Below, piece after piece: positions 1-7,479 of a stretch of 8,890 nucleotides of DNA. Origin of the DNA: an uncultured Eubacteriales bacterium (GTDB taxonomy: Bacteria > Bacillota > Clostridia > Oscillospirales > Acutalibacteraceae); NCBI GenBank assembly GCA_934615635.1, contig CAKTTT010000094.1:1-8890 (forward strand), given 5' to 3'. Position numbers and translations under genes: made by a program. Within the stretch, counting starts at the first letter, position 1, and every line of letters begins with the position of its first letter. The notes below the pieces were generated by a model. That model saw only the letters and a program-made list of their open reading frames with translations. It was not told the DNA's origin and made no database searches.

Positions 1-79
1 ATCCCCCTCCGCTTCTTTCCTTTCCTCCGACTTTTGTTTTGGGCTTCTCACTGCAATTTCTTTTTACCGCTTTTTTCAT
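1..79 (-). CDS. Possible start of a Lys-rich protein running off the left edge
   Basis: On the minus strand an ATG at 79-77 opens a frame that stays free of stops to the window edge (about 26 codons). It begins MKKAVKRNCSEKPKTKV and is rich in Lys, Arg and Gly. A weak AGGA element lies about 11 bases upstream of the ATG, and a TAGAAT hexamer (about 100-105) could be a -10 box, but no matching -35 is seen. The unit would lie beyond the terminator at 180-217 and so be transcribed separately from the c-di-GMP gene. The product is not recognised. The plus strand here is simply pyrimidine-rich, so this could be chance; only sequence left of the window can decide. Confidence 0.25.
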   Translation of the reverse strand, partial: MKKAVKRNCSEKPKTKVGGKERSGGG

Positions 80-179
80 ACTTCTTGTTATCCTGTATTC
101 TACTCTTCTGGGCCGCCTCCCCCCTTTATCTCCCTAGGCGTCCCTGAACCCCTCGCCTTGCCAGCGGTTTTCGCTTTAC

Positions 180-217
180 AAAAAGTGGGCAGACACCAAC
201 GTGTCTGCCCACTTTTT
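180..217. terminator. Perfect 17-bp bidirectional intrinsic terminator
   Basis: Arms 180-196 and 201-217 are perfectly complementary around the four-base loop CAAC. The stem has a GC-rich core with an A-run at one end and a T-run at the other, so it works as a rho-independent terminator in either direction. On the minus strand it lies about 180 bases beyond the stop of the GGDEF/EAL gene and is the first strong terminator for it. It would equally stop any plus-strand transcript coming from the left. Confidence 0.85.
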
Positions 218-394
218 ACCACTTCCGCCTAAAAACACTGCTGCTTTCAGCCTGCCCGGCGAGTCTCTCCTGTTGTTTCCTCGCTCAATCCGTCCGTTTT
301 TCGACGGGCGGAATGAGCCCTCTGCCACAGCAACATAAGCCGCCGGCTTGACAAAGGCTGATGCCGGCGGAGCGGCGGCCTACCCTTTCCGAAC

Positions 395-2683
395 TTACGC
401 TCCCGCTGCCCCGCCGGGAGACATCTGCGGCGCCTGCTCCACTCCTGTCGTCAGCAGACGATTTTCCAGCTCTTCCGGCGGCATGGGCTTGGCAAAATAA
501 AAGCCCTGGGCGATATCGCATCCGCACGCACGCAGAAAGGCGACTTGTTCATCGGTTTCCACCCCCTCGGACACGGTGGTGATCCCCAGATCCTCCGCCA
601 GACGGATGACATGGCGAACAATGGTGTCCCGCCGCGCTTCGTCCTTGGCGGAGGAGAGGAATACCCGGTCCAGCTTCAGCTCATCCACAGGGATATCCTT
701 GAGTACGTTGAGGGAAGAGTACCCGGAGCCGAAATCATCCATGGATATCCGGAACCCCTGCCCATGTAGGCGAGAAACCACCCTTTTAAACGCCTCCAGG
801 TTCTCCATAGCGATGCTTTCGGTGATTTCCAAAACAATCAGCGCCGGGGAGATTCCATGTCTTTCCAAGGTCTGCTCCAGTGTGCGGACATAGTCCGGCT
901 GATACAGCAGGCGGCGGGATTGGTTGACCGATACCGGCGTCACCGCCATCCCGGCATCCAGCCAGCTCCGCAGGCGGCGGCAAACCTCATCCAGCACATA
1001 CTGATCCAGTCGGAGAATAAAGCCGTTCTGCTCAAAAACCGGAATGAATTCGTTCGGCGAGATCTGCCCGCCCTCCGCATTTCTCCATCGGGTCAGCGCC
1101 TCCGCGCCGGCGATCCTGCCGCTCTCCAGCGAAAATTTCGGCTGGAAATGCACCTGAAACTCCTGCCGCTCCAACGCTTCCTCCATGTGATTCTCGATAT
1201 ATTTTTTCCGGTTGACCCAGGCGGACAGCTCATCGTCAAAAAAGGCATACCTCTGTCCCGGCTGCTCCTTGGCCCTCTGCAACGCCATAAACGCCCGATC
1301 CAGCCGAAGATCCAGCTCTTCTCCCTGCTCTTCCGGAGAGATCACCTTGATTCCGCAGCGGCAAACCACCCCGCTTTTCTGCCCCTCTTTCAGAGAATAC
1401 TCATCCACCGCCCGCATGATCCGGCCGACCCTTTCCACCGCCCCCTGTTCGTCCTCATACAACAGCAGGGCGCCAAAGCGGTCCGCATTGCCGCGGTAAA
1501 AAGCCTCGTTTTCTCCCACCTGCCGCTCCAGCACCTGCTTGATATGCCGGAGTACCAGGTCCCCCTTTTCAAAACCGTATATTTCGTTAATAAACTTGAA
1601 ATTCCGGATATCCAGCGCCACCAGCATATACCGCCGATTCGTCTGCCGCAGCAGCTTTCCGGCTTCCTGGATAAATTTGTTTTTGTTATAGGCCCCGGTC
1701 AGCGTATCATAATAAGCCATGCGCAGAATGGAGTTCCGGCTGCGCTGCATGGTTTTGTAATTGTAAAACAGCAGGAGGAGAAACAGCCCCACCGTCAGCA
1801 GAAAGACGATGATGGACAGCCGCACCACCTGAATAAAGCCGCTGTTGACCTGAGACTTGGGTATCACGCTTACCACATACCAGTCCTTAACTCCTGCCTG
1901 AACATAACTGGCCCAGTAAGCGATGCCCTCGGTGGAATCAAAGGAAAAGTAGCCGGTCTCGCCCTTGAGCAGATCCTGCTTCAGTCGCTGCTCGTCCGCA
2001 TCGCCGGCAAACGACAGCTCGTAAATACTCCGCATTGCCGGGTCTGCATCCGGGTGAGCGGCGGGCATCACCAGCTCCCCGTCGCCGGTTATGATATAAA
2101 CGAAGCCGCTGCTGTCGTTCAGGAAGCCGTTCATACTGTCGCACAAGGCGGATATGTTGTTTACCGCGCACAAGGCGCCCACCACCCGCCCCTCCCGGCG
2201 GATGGGCACACCATAGCAGTTTCCCCATTCGCCGTCCAGCCGGTCCTCCAGCGCATCGGACACATAGGCCTCGCCGGCCAACGCTTTTTGGATATACGGC
2301 CGGTCGTGGAGATCCACCCCGACATATTGCTTTCCGCTGATATCCACGATATAACCCATGCCCTGCATATCCACATAGCCCATACGGATAAAGGCGTTCT
2401 GATCGTTGATTTCCTCCAGCGTTTCCAGCAGGGTCTCCACATCCGTTTCCGGCTGCCGGCCGATCACAACGGCCAGAGCCTCCAGGGTCTGGAAGTCCCC
2501 TTCCACCTGTTTGGCGACCGTGTTCCTGCTCTGTACCGCCACATGGGAAAGATACCTGGCGGTCTGCAGGTTCTGCTTGTCCAGCATGAGCGCAATGTAA
2601 TAGGCCCCAAATGCCAGCAGCGCGGCCAAAATAATCCCCATGACCCCCACGGACCACCAGAACTGCCTTTTAACCCGTTCCAC
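395..2683 (-). CDS. Membrane sensor protein with dCache-like, degenerate GGDEF and EAL domains (probable c-di-GMP phosphodiesterase)
   Basis: The protein has 762 residues. An N-terminal membrane segment (about 9-33), an extracytoplasmic sensor of dCache type (about 38-282) and a second membrane segment (about 287-307) lead into a GGDEF domain (about 315-485) and an EAL domain (about 495-745). The GGDEF signature is replaced by NADRF (399-403), and the upstream metal-site region reads DIRNFK, so cyclase activity is probably lost. The EAL domain keeps the expected catalytic residues: E528 in AEALTRW, N587, E619 and E622 in LEITES, D649-D650 in DDFGSGYSSL, K670, E706 in SEGVE and Q726. By family knowledge it should hydrolyse c-di-GMP to pGpG, with the sensor and degenerate GGDEF acting as regulators; which ligand it senses cannot be told. 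The start is GTG at 2683, chosen because GGGAGGTGA lies just upstream at good spacing. It is a single-gene unit. Confidence 0.93.
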   Translation of the reverse strand: MERVKRQFWWSVGVMGIILAALLAFGAYYIALMLDKQNLQTARYLSHVAVQSRNTVAKQVEGDFQTLEALAVVIGRQPETDVETLLETLEEINDQNAFIRMGYVDMQGMGYIVDISGKQYVGVDLHDRPYIQKALAGEAYVSDALEDRLDGEWGNCYGVPIRREGRVVGALCAVNNISALCDSMNGFLNDSSGFVYIITGDGELVMPAAHPDADPAMRSIYELSFAGDADEQRLKQDLLKGETGYFSFDSTEGIAYWASYVQAGVKDWYVVSVIPKSQVNSGFIQVVRLSIIVFLLTVGLFLLLLFYNYKTMQRSRNSILRMAYYDTLTGAYNKNKFIQEAGKLLRQTNRRYMLVALDIRNFKFINEIYGFEKGDLVLRHIKQVLERQVGENEAFYRGNADRFGALLLYEDEQGAVERVGRIMRAVDEYSLKEGQKSGVVCRCGIKVISPEEQGEELDLRLDRAFMALQRAKEQPGQRYAFFDDELSAWVNRKKYIENHMEEALERQEFQVHFQPKFSLESGRIAGAEALTRWRNAEGGQISPNEFIPVFEQNGFILRLDQYVLDEVCRRLRSWLDAGMAVTPVSVNQSRRLLYQPDYVRTLEQTLERHGISPALIVLEITESIAMENLEAFKRVVSRLHGQGFRISMDDFGSGYSSLNVLKDIPVDELKLDRVFLSSAKDEARRDTIVRHVIRLAEDLGITTVSEGVETDEQVAFLRACGCDIAQGFYFAKPMPPEELENRLLTTGVEQAPQMSPGGAAGA

Positions 2684-2694
2684 CCTTTCACCTC
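2684..2694 (-). promoter_or_regulatory. Strong ribosome binding site that fixes a GTG start
   Basis: On the minus strand GGGAGGTGA precedes the GTG at 2683 with a spacing of about 4-7 bases. No ATG in the frame is better placed, so the GTG is the probable initiation codon of the GGDEF/EAL gene. Confidence 0.75.
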
Positions 2695-2724
2695 CCGATC
2701 CCGATTTGAAAGCGATACAACGCT

Positions 2725-2753
2725 ATTTTACCTTATATTACCAGCCCCTTCAA
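2725..2753 (-). promoter_or_regulatory. Promoter of the GGDEF/EAL gene
   Basis: Minus-strand -35 TTGAAG (2748-2753) and -10 TAAAAT (2725-2730) are separated by exactly 17 bases. The -10 matches five of six consensus positions and the -35 four of six. The predicted transcript has a leader of about 35 bases before the GTG start. It fires away from the tRNA promoter at 2823-2851. Confidence 0.6.
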
Positions 2754-2822
2754 CCTTTTTTTCATGGTTCCGACAACCCGCGACCCTTCTCCTCTCCCCG
2801 CCGGGATTGTGGAAAATCCCCC

Positions 2823-2851
2823 TTGACAGGCCGCCCTTCCCATGCTATACT
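2823..2851 (+). promoter_or_regulatory. Near-consensus promoter of tRNA-Gly
   Basis: Consensus -35 TTGACA (2823-2828) and -10 TATACT (2846-2851) are spaced by 17 bases. The predicted start near 2858 leaves a 5' extension of about 27 bases before the mature tRNA. A strong sigma-A-like promoter is expected for a stable RNA gene. Confidence 0.85.
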
Positions 2852-2884
2852 AGACCTCGCATTCCAGCGGAAGGATGCTGTCCC

Positions 2885-2960
2885 GCGGCTTTAGCTCATC
2901 TGGTAGAGCGCCACCTTGCCAAGGTGGAGGTAGCGAGTTCGAGCCTCGTAAGCCGCTCCA
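2885..2960 (+). tRNA. tRNA-Gly (anticodon GCC)
   Basis: A full cloverleaf can be folded by hand. The acceptor stem is 2885-2891 with 2950-2956. The D stem is GCTC/GAGC (2894-2897, 2906-2909). The anticodon stem is CCACC/GGTGG with loop TTGCCAA and anticodon GCC at 2918-2920. The T stem is GCGAG/CTCGT around TTCGAGC. The discriminator is T2957 and the 3' CCA (2958-2960) is encoded in the gene. GCC reads the glycine codons GGC and GGU. It is a stand-alone unit with its own promoter and terminator, not part of an rRNA or tRNA cluster in this window. Confidence 0.97.
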
Positions 2961-2963
2961 TTC

Positions 2964-2994
2964 AAAATCCCCAGCCTTTCGGCTGGGGATTTTT
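2964..2994 (+). terminator. Intrinsic terminator of tRNA-Gly
   Basis: A stem with GC core CCCCAGCC/GGCTGGGG (2969-2976 with 2981-2988), loop TTTC, extended by A/T pairs, is followed by a T-run. It starts four bases after the encoded CCA, so it terminates the tRNA transcript cleanly. Confidence 0.9.
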
Positions 2995-3696
2995 CATACC
3001 GCTCCGGTCATTCCTCCTCTGCGCCCAAAGTCCCGCGGGGCTTGGCGGTGTTCACTTGTAAACGCCCTCCCGGCGCTCACGCTCGCCGCCGCTTTTCGCA
3101 GGCGTGCGGGTGTTCCATTCATCTTCGAAAAAAACGCTTCCGGGTGTATTTTGCCCATCCTGACAATAAGTGGCCGGAAATGCAGGTGAATTTCCGGCCA
3201 CTTCTTTTTGCCATGGAAGCCTCTGTCCATGCCGGAAGAGGCCCCAAATAAACATATAGAGCGAAGCGAGACACCAACAAAAAGCCCTGGAGCAGAAAGA
3301 CCAGCGGTAGATGCTGTGTGCAGTTTATAGGCGGTAGGGCAGGCGATGCAAGGGAAATCCGTTTTCCTGCGTTCTGAGCCGCCCGCCGGTATCCGCCCCT
3401 TTTCGCGCCGGCTCATGCTCCGGTTCATGCTCCCGCTGTGCCGCGGGCTGTGACTAATTTATCTTCGGAGAGAAGCTTCCCGGTTTGATCCCCCTGACAC
3501 AGGCTTCCCCCCAAGCCTCCCTCTCATATGAACCCCTGCACAGGCGGTTTTCCATCACCATCTCCCGCCGGCGGTGCGGCCAACGCGGCGCCTATCCCTG
3601 CCCTTCCGGAGCCGGGGCGCCCTTCTTTGCCGTCCGCGGCCCATGACTTTTGTTACGCAGATCCGCCGCCCGACCCCGCCGTTATACCCGATAAAC
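2995..3696. other. About 700-base stretch without a credible gene
   Basis: Short frames exist on both strands, but none has a convincing ribosome binding site, a recognisable domain or natural-looking composition; the longest on the minus strand is rich in Arg, Ser and Gly. The stretch holds the stem-loop at 3168-3203 and a smaller one, CATGGA/TCCATG, around 3212-3232. The part from about 3040 to 3260 looks like a structured repeat unit rather than coding DNA, but no second copy is present in the window. No known RNA family (SRP RNA, 6S, tmRNA, RNase P) was recognised by its conserved core. Confidence 0.5.
3168..3203 (+). terminator. 14-bp perfect stem-loop with T-run, terminator-like
   Basis: Arms 3168-3181 and 3190-3203 pair perfectly around an eight-base loop, and the plus strand continues CTTTTTG, giving a rho-independent terminator shape. 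No plus-strand gene other than the tRNA, which has its own terminator, lies upstream. It could therefore end an unrecognised small transcript, back up the tRNA terminator, or be part of a repeat. Confidence 0.6.
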
Positions 3697-3732
3697 CAAA
3701 AACGGCGCCACGCTGTCTTGGGCGTGGCGCCG
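3697..3732 (-). terminator. Intrinsic terminator of icd
   Basis: Arms CGGCGCCACGC (3703-3713) and GCGTGGCGCCG (3722-3732) form an 11-bp GC-rich stem with an eight-base loop. Read on the minus strand it is followed by TTTTTGG. It lies about 50 bases beyond the icd stop codon and is the natural end of that transcript. Confidence 0.88.
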
Positions 3733-3778
3733 CGCGTTTGCCAATACGCTTGCCGGCTAAAGATCTCCCTTCGGAGAA

Positions 3779-4993
3779 TCAAGCCTTCAGCAGACCCTCC
3801 AGACGGACGGCAATGGCATCCAGGAAACCGAAGGTATCCACCTGGGTTTTATCCGGCAGTTCGGACAGGGCGGCCAGATCCTTGGTCATGACGCCCCCCT
3901 CGATGGTCTCCACCGTGGCCCGCTCCAAAGCGTCGGCAAAGGCGGCCAGATCGGCCAGCCCGTCCAGCTCTGCCCGCTTGCGCAGGGCGCCCGACCAGGC
4001 GAAAATGGTGGCCACGGCGTTGGTGGAGGTGGCTTCTCCCTTCAGGTGACGGTAATAATGGCGGGTAACGGTGCCGTGGGCGGCCTCGTACTCATATTTC
4101 CCATCGGGGGAAACCAGCACACTGGTCATCATGGCCAGAGAACCGAAAGCGGTGGCGACCATGTCGCTCATCACGTCGCCGTCATAGTTCTTGCACGCCC
4201 ATATGAAGCCGCCTTCCGACCGGATGACCCGGGCCACGGCGTCGTCGATCAGGGTGTAGAAATAGGTGATGCCCGCCTGCTCGAACCGCTCCTTATACTC
4301 CTTTTCGAACAGCTCGGCGAAAATATCCTTGAACCGGTGGTCATAGGTTTTGGAAATGGTGTCCTTGGTGGAGAACCACAGATCCTGCTTCACATCCAGC
4401 GCATACTGGAAGCAGGAGCGGGCGAAGCTCTCGATGGAGGCGTCGGTGTTGTGCATCCCCATCACCACGCCGGGACCCTGGAAGGTATGAATCGGCCGAC
4501 GGGTCTCCCCGCCGTCGGCGGCGGTGACCACCAGCTCCGCCTTGCCGGGGCCGTCCACATACAGCTCGGTATTTTTATAGATATCGCCATAAGCATGACG
4601 GGCGATGGTAATGGGCTTTTTCCAGGAGGAGACAATGGGGGAAACCCCCTTCACCACCACCGGGGCGCGGAAAACCGTGCCGTCGAGCAGGGCGCGGATG
4701 GTGCCGTTGGGGCTTTTCCACATCTCCTTGAGATGATATTCCTCCACCCGCTGGGCGTTGGGGGTGATGGTGGCGCATTTCACGCCCACCCCCAGTTTTT
4801 TAATGGCCTCGGCCGCATCCACCGTTACCCGGTCGTCGGTTTCATCCCGATGAGGCAGTCCCAAGTCATAGTAATCGGTTTTCAGCTCCACAAAGGGCAG
4901 CAGCAGCTTCTCCTTGATCGCCTGCCAGATGACCCGGGTCATCTCGTCGCCGTCCATCTCCACCAGCGGGGTGCGCATCTCGATCTTTTTCAT
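3779..4993 (-). CDS. icd: NADP-dependent isocitrate dehydrogenase, eukaryote-like homodimeric type
   Basis: It oxidatively decarboxylates isocitrate to 2-oxoglutarate with NADP+ reduction, linking carbon flow to glutamate synthesis and NADPH supply in the cytoplasm. The 404 residues fit the roughly 400-residue class that includes human IDH1. Substrate residues align almost without shift: S94 and R100 in KSPNGTIR, R109, R132 in ARHAYGD, Y139. The metal-binding region NYDGDVMSD (269-277) and the preceding IDD (249-251) are intact. EAAHGTVTRH (303-312) carries the Arg-His pair expected for NADP preference. The ATG at 4993 is chosen because MKKIEMRTPLVEMDGDEMTR matches the family start; an upstream in-frame ATG at 5023 would add ten unlike residues. 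GGTGG lies five bases before the ATG, with GGGAAGG further up. It is a single-gene unit; no citrate synthase or aconitase is adjacent. Confidence 0.97.
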   Translation of the reverse strand: MKKIEMRTPLVEMDGDEMTRVIWQAIKEKLLLPFVELKTDYYDLGLPHRDETDDRVTVDAAEAIKKLGVGVKCATITPNAQRVEEYHLKEMWKSPNGTIRALLDGTVFRAPVVVKGVSPIVSSWKKPITIARHAYGDIYKNTELYVDGPGKAELVVTAADGGETRRPIHTFQGPGVVMGMHNTDASIESFARSCFQYALDVKQDLWFSTKDTISKTYDHRFKDIFAELFEKEYKERFEQAGITYFYTLIDDAVARVIRSEGGFIWACKNYDGDVMSDMVATAFGSLAMMTSVLVSPDGKYEYEAAHGTVTRHYYRHLKGEATSTNAVATIFAWSGALRKRAELDGLADLAAFADALERATVETIEGGVMTKDLAALSELPDKTQVDTFGFLDAIAVRLEGLLKA

Positions 4994-5010
4994 AATCCAC
5001 CAGCCTTCCC

Positions 5011-5062
5011 GCGCCGCCGGCAAAAGCGGCGCATGTAAAAGCGCGGCGCGGCGCTTAGCCGC
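5011..5062 (-). promoter_or_regulatory. GC-rich structured leader of icd
   Basis: The predicted leader of about 80 bases can form several hairpins. One is GCGGC/GCCGC (5058-5062 with 5048-5052). A second overlaps and excludes it: AAGCGC/GCGCTT (5051-5056 with 5039-5044), followed by TTTTA on the minus strand. A third, of 7 bp, is GCGCCGC/GCGGCGC (5026-5032 with 5011-5017), close to the ribosome binding site. The arrangement resembles an attenuator, but in such GC-rich low-complexity sequence alternative pairings arise easily. Confidence 0.3.
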
Positions 5063-5079
5063 GAACGCTATTTGCCGCT

Positions 5080-5109
5080 ATTATAGCATAAAGGGCGGCA
5101 TCCGCGCAA
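5080..5109 (-). promoter_or_regulatory. Promoter of icd
   Basis: On the minus strand a perfect TATAAT (5080-5085) is preceded by TGC, making an extended -10 element. A partial -35 TTGCGC (5104-5109) stands 18 bases upstream. The predicted start near 5073 gives a leader of about 80 bases. Confidence 0.75.
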
Positions 5110-5862
5110 GGCGGCGGGGGAAAAGATTCCCTTCGGCCGCCCCCATTCCTGGAAGGCCATCCCGGCGGGCTTGGCACGCCTCCTGGAAAACAGCGCCTAC
5201 GCGGCGGAGCCAGGCCGCCGCCCATCTCCGCGGGGGAGAGGCAGCAGGCGTATTCCGCCCTTCCCACCCCTGCGGCGGGAAGGGCAGCGGGCGTTCCCGC
5301 CGGGGACACACGCGAAAAGGGGGAGCCTTCCTATGGTGGATAGCCTTCCGGAAGGCGGCTCGCCGCGCTTTGTATTCTCCGCTGCGTCCGTACCGTATGA
5401 GGGGGCTTCCTCTTTTCTCCTGGATTTCCTCCCGGGGCCGCCAGACTGTGGCGGGCCGCCCATTTGCTCAAAGAATTCCCGTTTTCAAAAGCCGTCTTCC
5501 TTCTTGTTCCCGTTACGCGCGCTCCTCCGCCAATGCAAGATCTTTTAAAGCCTCCTATCGGGTCATATCTTTTATACAGCGTTTCCCTCCCCGCACAGCG
5601 GCCGCGCCTTGTTTCAGTCCAGCTCCCCGGGCTCCATCCCGAACAGCCGCGCCGCAGACGGAGAAGCAGCGCCGCGGCCGCAGCCAAGCCTGATAAGAGC
5701 CTTTCTGTCAAACCGCTTGCTGCCTGCGCCGACGGCCCCGCTGCGTTGGCCGCTCCTTAAACGCCGGAGTCTCCCCGCAATATCGCCAAGGTATGCCACG
5801 GCGATCCATCAGAGTGAGCGCCTCTTGCCTGTCGGCTGCCGGCGGGTAAAATCTTCCGGCGC
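5110..5862. other. About 750-base GC-rich stretch without a credible gene
   Basis: Frames of 60-260 codons cross this stretch in most phases, as expected from GC-rich DNA. None shows a domain, a good start or natural composition, and all are rich in Arg, Pro, Gly and Ser. Visible structures are a 9-bp stem GCCCTTCCC/GGGAAGGGC (5257-5265 with 5277-5285) and the perfect palindrome GCCTTCCGGAAGGC (5343-5356). On the minus strand an AGGAGG near 5550 is followed only by very short frames. No clear terminator for the peptide-binding gene was found here. It could hold decayed coding sequence or an unrecognised repeat. Confidence 0.5.
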
Positions 5863-7479
5863 TCAACCTTCGACCTTTCCCGCCCGTCGGAAATCCACCG
5901 GAGCGCCGTAGGCGCCGCCGCCGAAGGGCCGGATGATCAAGCCGCTGACCGCGGCCGGGATCCCGATGCTTCGGCGCTGGAAGGTCAGGGGAATGGAGGG
6001 ACAGAGCTCCACCAACTTTTCCTCCAGCCGGTCCAGCTCCTCCCGCCCGGCGGCTCCCGCCTGCAGCTCGGCATACAGCGCGTCGTAGCCCGCATCCCCG
6101 AAGCGCGCCCAATTTCCTTTGGAGGCGTGGCTGACATACATCCCCAAGGCGTCCATGGCGGTCAGACCCGGCGCCGTGGAGGGGCATATGGCCGCCTGAT
6201 AATTGCCCACCGATACCCGCGCCGTCAGTTGGGAGGGGGAAAGCGGCTCCAGCTCGGCATAAATATCCAGATTCTTCTGCCAGGACTGAATCACGTACAA
6301 CGCCACCCGCTGGCTATAGGCATCGTCGGCGCAGAGCACGGTGAGCCGCGGCATGGCGGTCAGCGCCTTTTCCGCCAGACCGTCGGCCAGCGCCTGGGCG
6401 GCCGCCGTCCTGTCGGTGGAAAAAATGCGAGCGTTATCGCCGGTACGGTATTTTTCGCCGCTCCCCACCACCGCATCCGGGGCGATATACCCTTCCGCCG
6501 GGACATGAACGGCCGATTTCGCCTGCTTCATCACCGCATCCCATTCCAGCGCATCCCGCAGGGCGGTGCGCACCTTGGCGGAGGAAAGGGCCGAAACCCC
6601 ATTGTTCAGCCAGAGCATTTGGATGGTGTCCTCCAGCTCCACCACCCGCATACCCGCGTCGGCGGCCTCCTTCGCCTGCTCTGGCGACAGCTCGGCGGCA
6701 TCCAGCGTCCCCGCCTTCAGCGCCGCCAGGGGATCCTCCGGTTCCCCTATGATATACCGCACCACGGCGGGATAAACGTCCCCCTGATCGTGATAGCCTT
6801 CCGCCTTTGTCAGACGCAGCGATTCGCCATGGCTCCAATTGGATAGGGTAAAGGGGCCGTTGGTCACCAGATATTTCGTTTCCAGCCCATACCGTCCGCC
6901 GGTTTCCTCAAAAAAACGACGATGGCAGGGGAAAAAGGGGGTTCCCGCCACCTTTTCCGGAAAGCTTTCATCCGGCTCGGTCAGGGTAACGGCGAGGGTG
7001 GAGGCATCCACCGCCCGAACCCCCAGCTCCTCCGGCGGAAGTTCGCCGGCCATGACCGCCGCCGCCCCTTGTATCCCGGACAGCCGGGAGGCGAGGCCGG
7101 ATCCGGTGGCGGGGGATACCGTCCGCTGCATCCCGAAAACAAAATCGTCCGCCGTGACGGGATCGCCATTGCTCCACTTGGACGGGCGCAGACGAAAGGT
7201 GTAGGTCAACCCATCCTCCGAAACCGTCCATTCCGCCGCCGCGGCCACTGCCTTTCCCTTTTCATCCAACCGGGTCAGCCCCTCGAACAGGGCGGACACC
7301 ACCGCCACCGAGGCGGCGTCCTCCGCCACCTGGGGATCCAACTGCCGGGGTTCTGCCGACAGGGAAAAGCGGAAGCTCTTCCCCATGGGCGTATCCTTTT
7401 GGCAGCCGGCGAGGGAAAGAAGAAGCAGCAGCGCCAGGAGCCAGGCGGCGCCCCGCCGGCAGAGGCTAACGGCTGCCAT
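5863..7479 (-). CDS. Oligopeptide ABC transporter substrate-binding lipoprotein (SBP_bac_5 / OppA-DppA family)
   Basis: This is an extracellular lipid-anchored receptor that should bind peptides, or less likely another family-5 ligand such as nickel complexes or glycosides, and deliver them to an ABC permease. With the start at 7479 it has 538 residues. A signal peptide with RR near residues 8-9, a Leu-rich core and lipobox LAGC (Cys26) is followed by the family's N-terminal pattern: AEPRQLDPQ, ALFEGLTRLDEKG, VSEDGLTYTFRLRP and KWSNGDPVTADDFVF. Length is normal for the family. The ATG at 7479 overlaps the upstream fmdB-like gene by 14 bases and has no Shine-Dalgarno sequence, so it is probably translated by coupling; an in-frame GTG at 7530 is less likely because it would lengthen the signal peptide. 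No permease or ATPase genes adjoin it, so the partner transporter must be elsewhere. Confidence 0.93.
   Translation of the reverse strand: MAAVSLCRRGAAWLLALLLLLSLAGCQKDTPMGKSFRFSLSAEPRQLDPQVAEDAASVAVVSALFEGLTRLDEKGKAVAAAAEWTVSEDGLTYTFRLRPSKWSNGDPVTADDFVFGMQRTVSPATGSGLASRLSGIQGAAAVMAGELPPEELGVRAVDASTLAVTLTEPDESFPEKVAGTPFFPCHRRFFEETGGRYGLETKYLVTNGPFTLSNWSHGESLRLTKAEGYHDQGDVYPAVVRYIIGEPEDPLAALKAGTLDAAELSPEQAKEAADAGMRVVELEDTIQMLWLNNGVSALSSAKVRTALRDALEWDAVMKQAKSAVHVPAEGYIAPDAVVGSGEKYRTGDNARIFSTDRTAAAQALADGLAEKALTAMPRLTVLCADDAYSQRVALYVIQSWQKNLDIYAELEPLSPSQLTARVSVGNYQAAICPSTAPGLTAMDALGMYVSHASKGNWARFGDAGYDALYAELQAGAAGREELDRLEEKLVELCPSIPLTFQRRSIGIPAAVSGLIIRPFGGGAYGAPVDFRRAGKVEG

Noticed and set aside
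857..3061. Plus-strand open frame of 734 codons antisense to the GGDEF/EAL gene
   Set aside because: It lies almost wholly opposite a clear gene, has no family resemblance, has an odd composition rich in His, Gln, Pro and Leu, and runs through the tRNA. It is a codon-bias shadow.
2885..3260. Integrated element at the tRNA-Gly 3' end
   Set aside because: No integrase gene and no duplicated tRNA 3' segment are visible in the window.
2994..3428. Minus-strand frame of 144 codons
   Set aside because: It spans the terminator-like stem-loop at 3168-3203, lacks a domain and a good start, and looks like chance translation of a structured intergenic sequence.
4994..5023. Upstream ATG extending icd by ten residues
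   Set aside because: The extra residues do not match the family start, while the ATG at 4993 gives substrate residues numbered as in human IDH1 and has a ribosome binding site.
4046..5038. Plus-strand open frame of 330 codons antisense to icd
   Set aside because: It is opposite a well-supported enzyme gene and very rich in Gly and His, without a domain or ribosome binding site.
5331..5711. Minus-strand frame of 126 codons in the gap after the lipoprotein gene
   Set aside because: Arg/Gly-rich, no motif, no ribosome binding site; overlapping frames on both strands are equally open.
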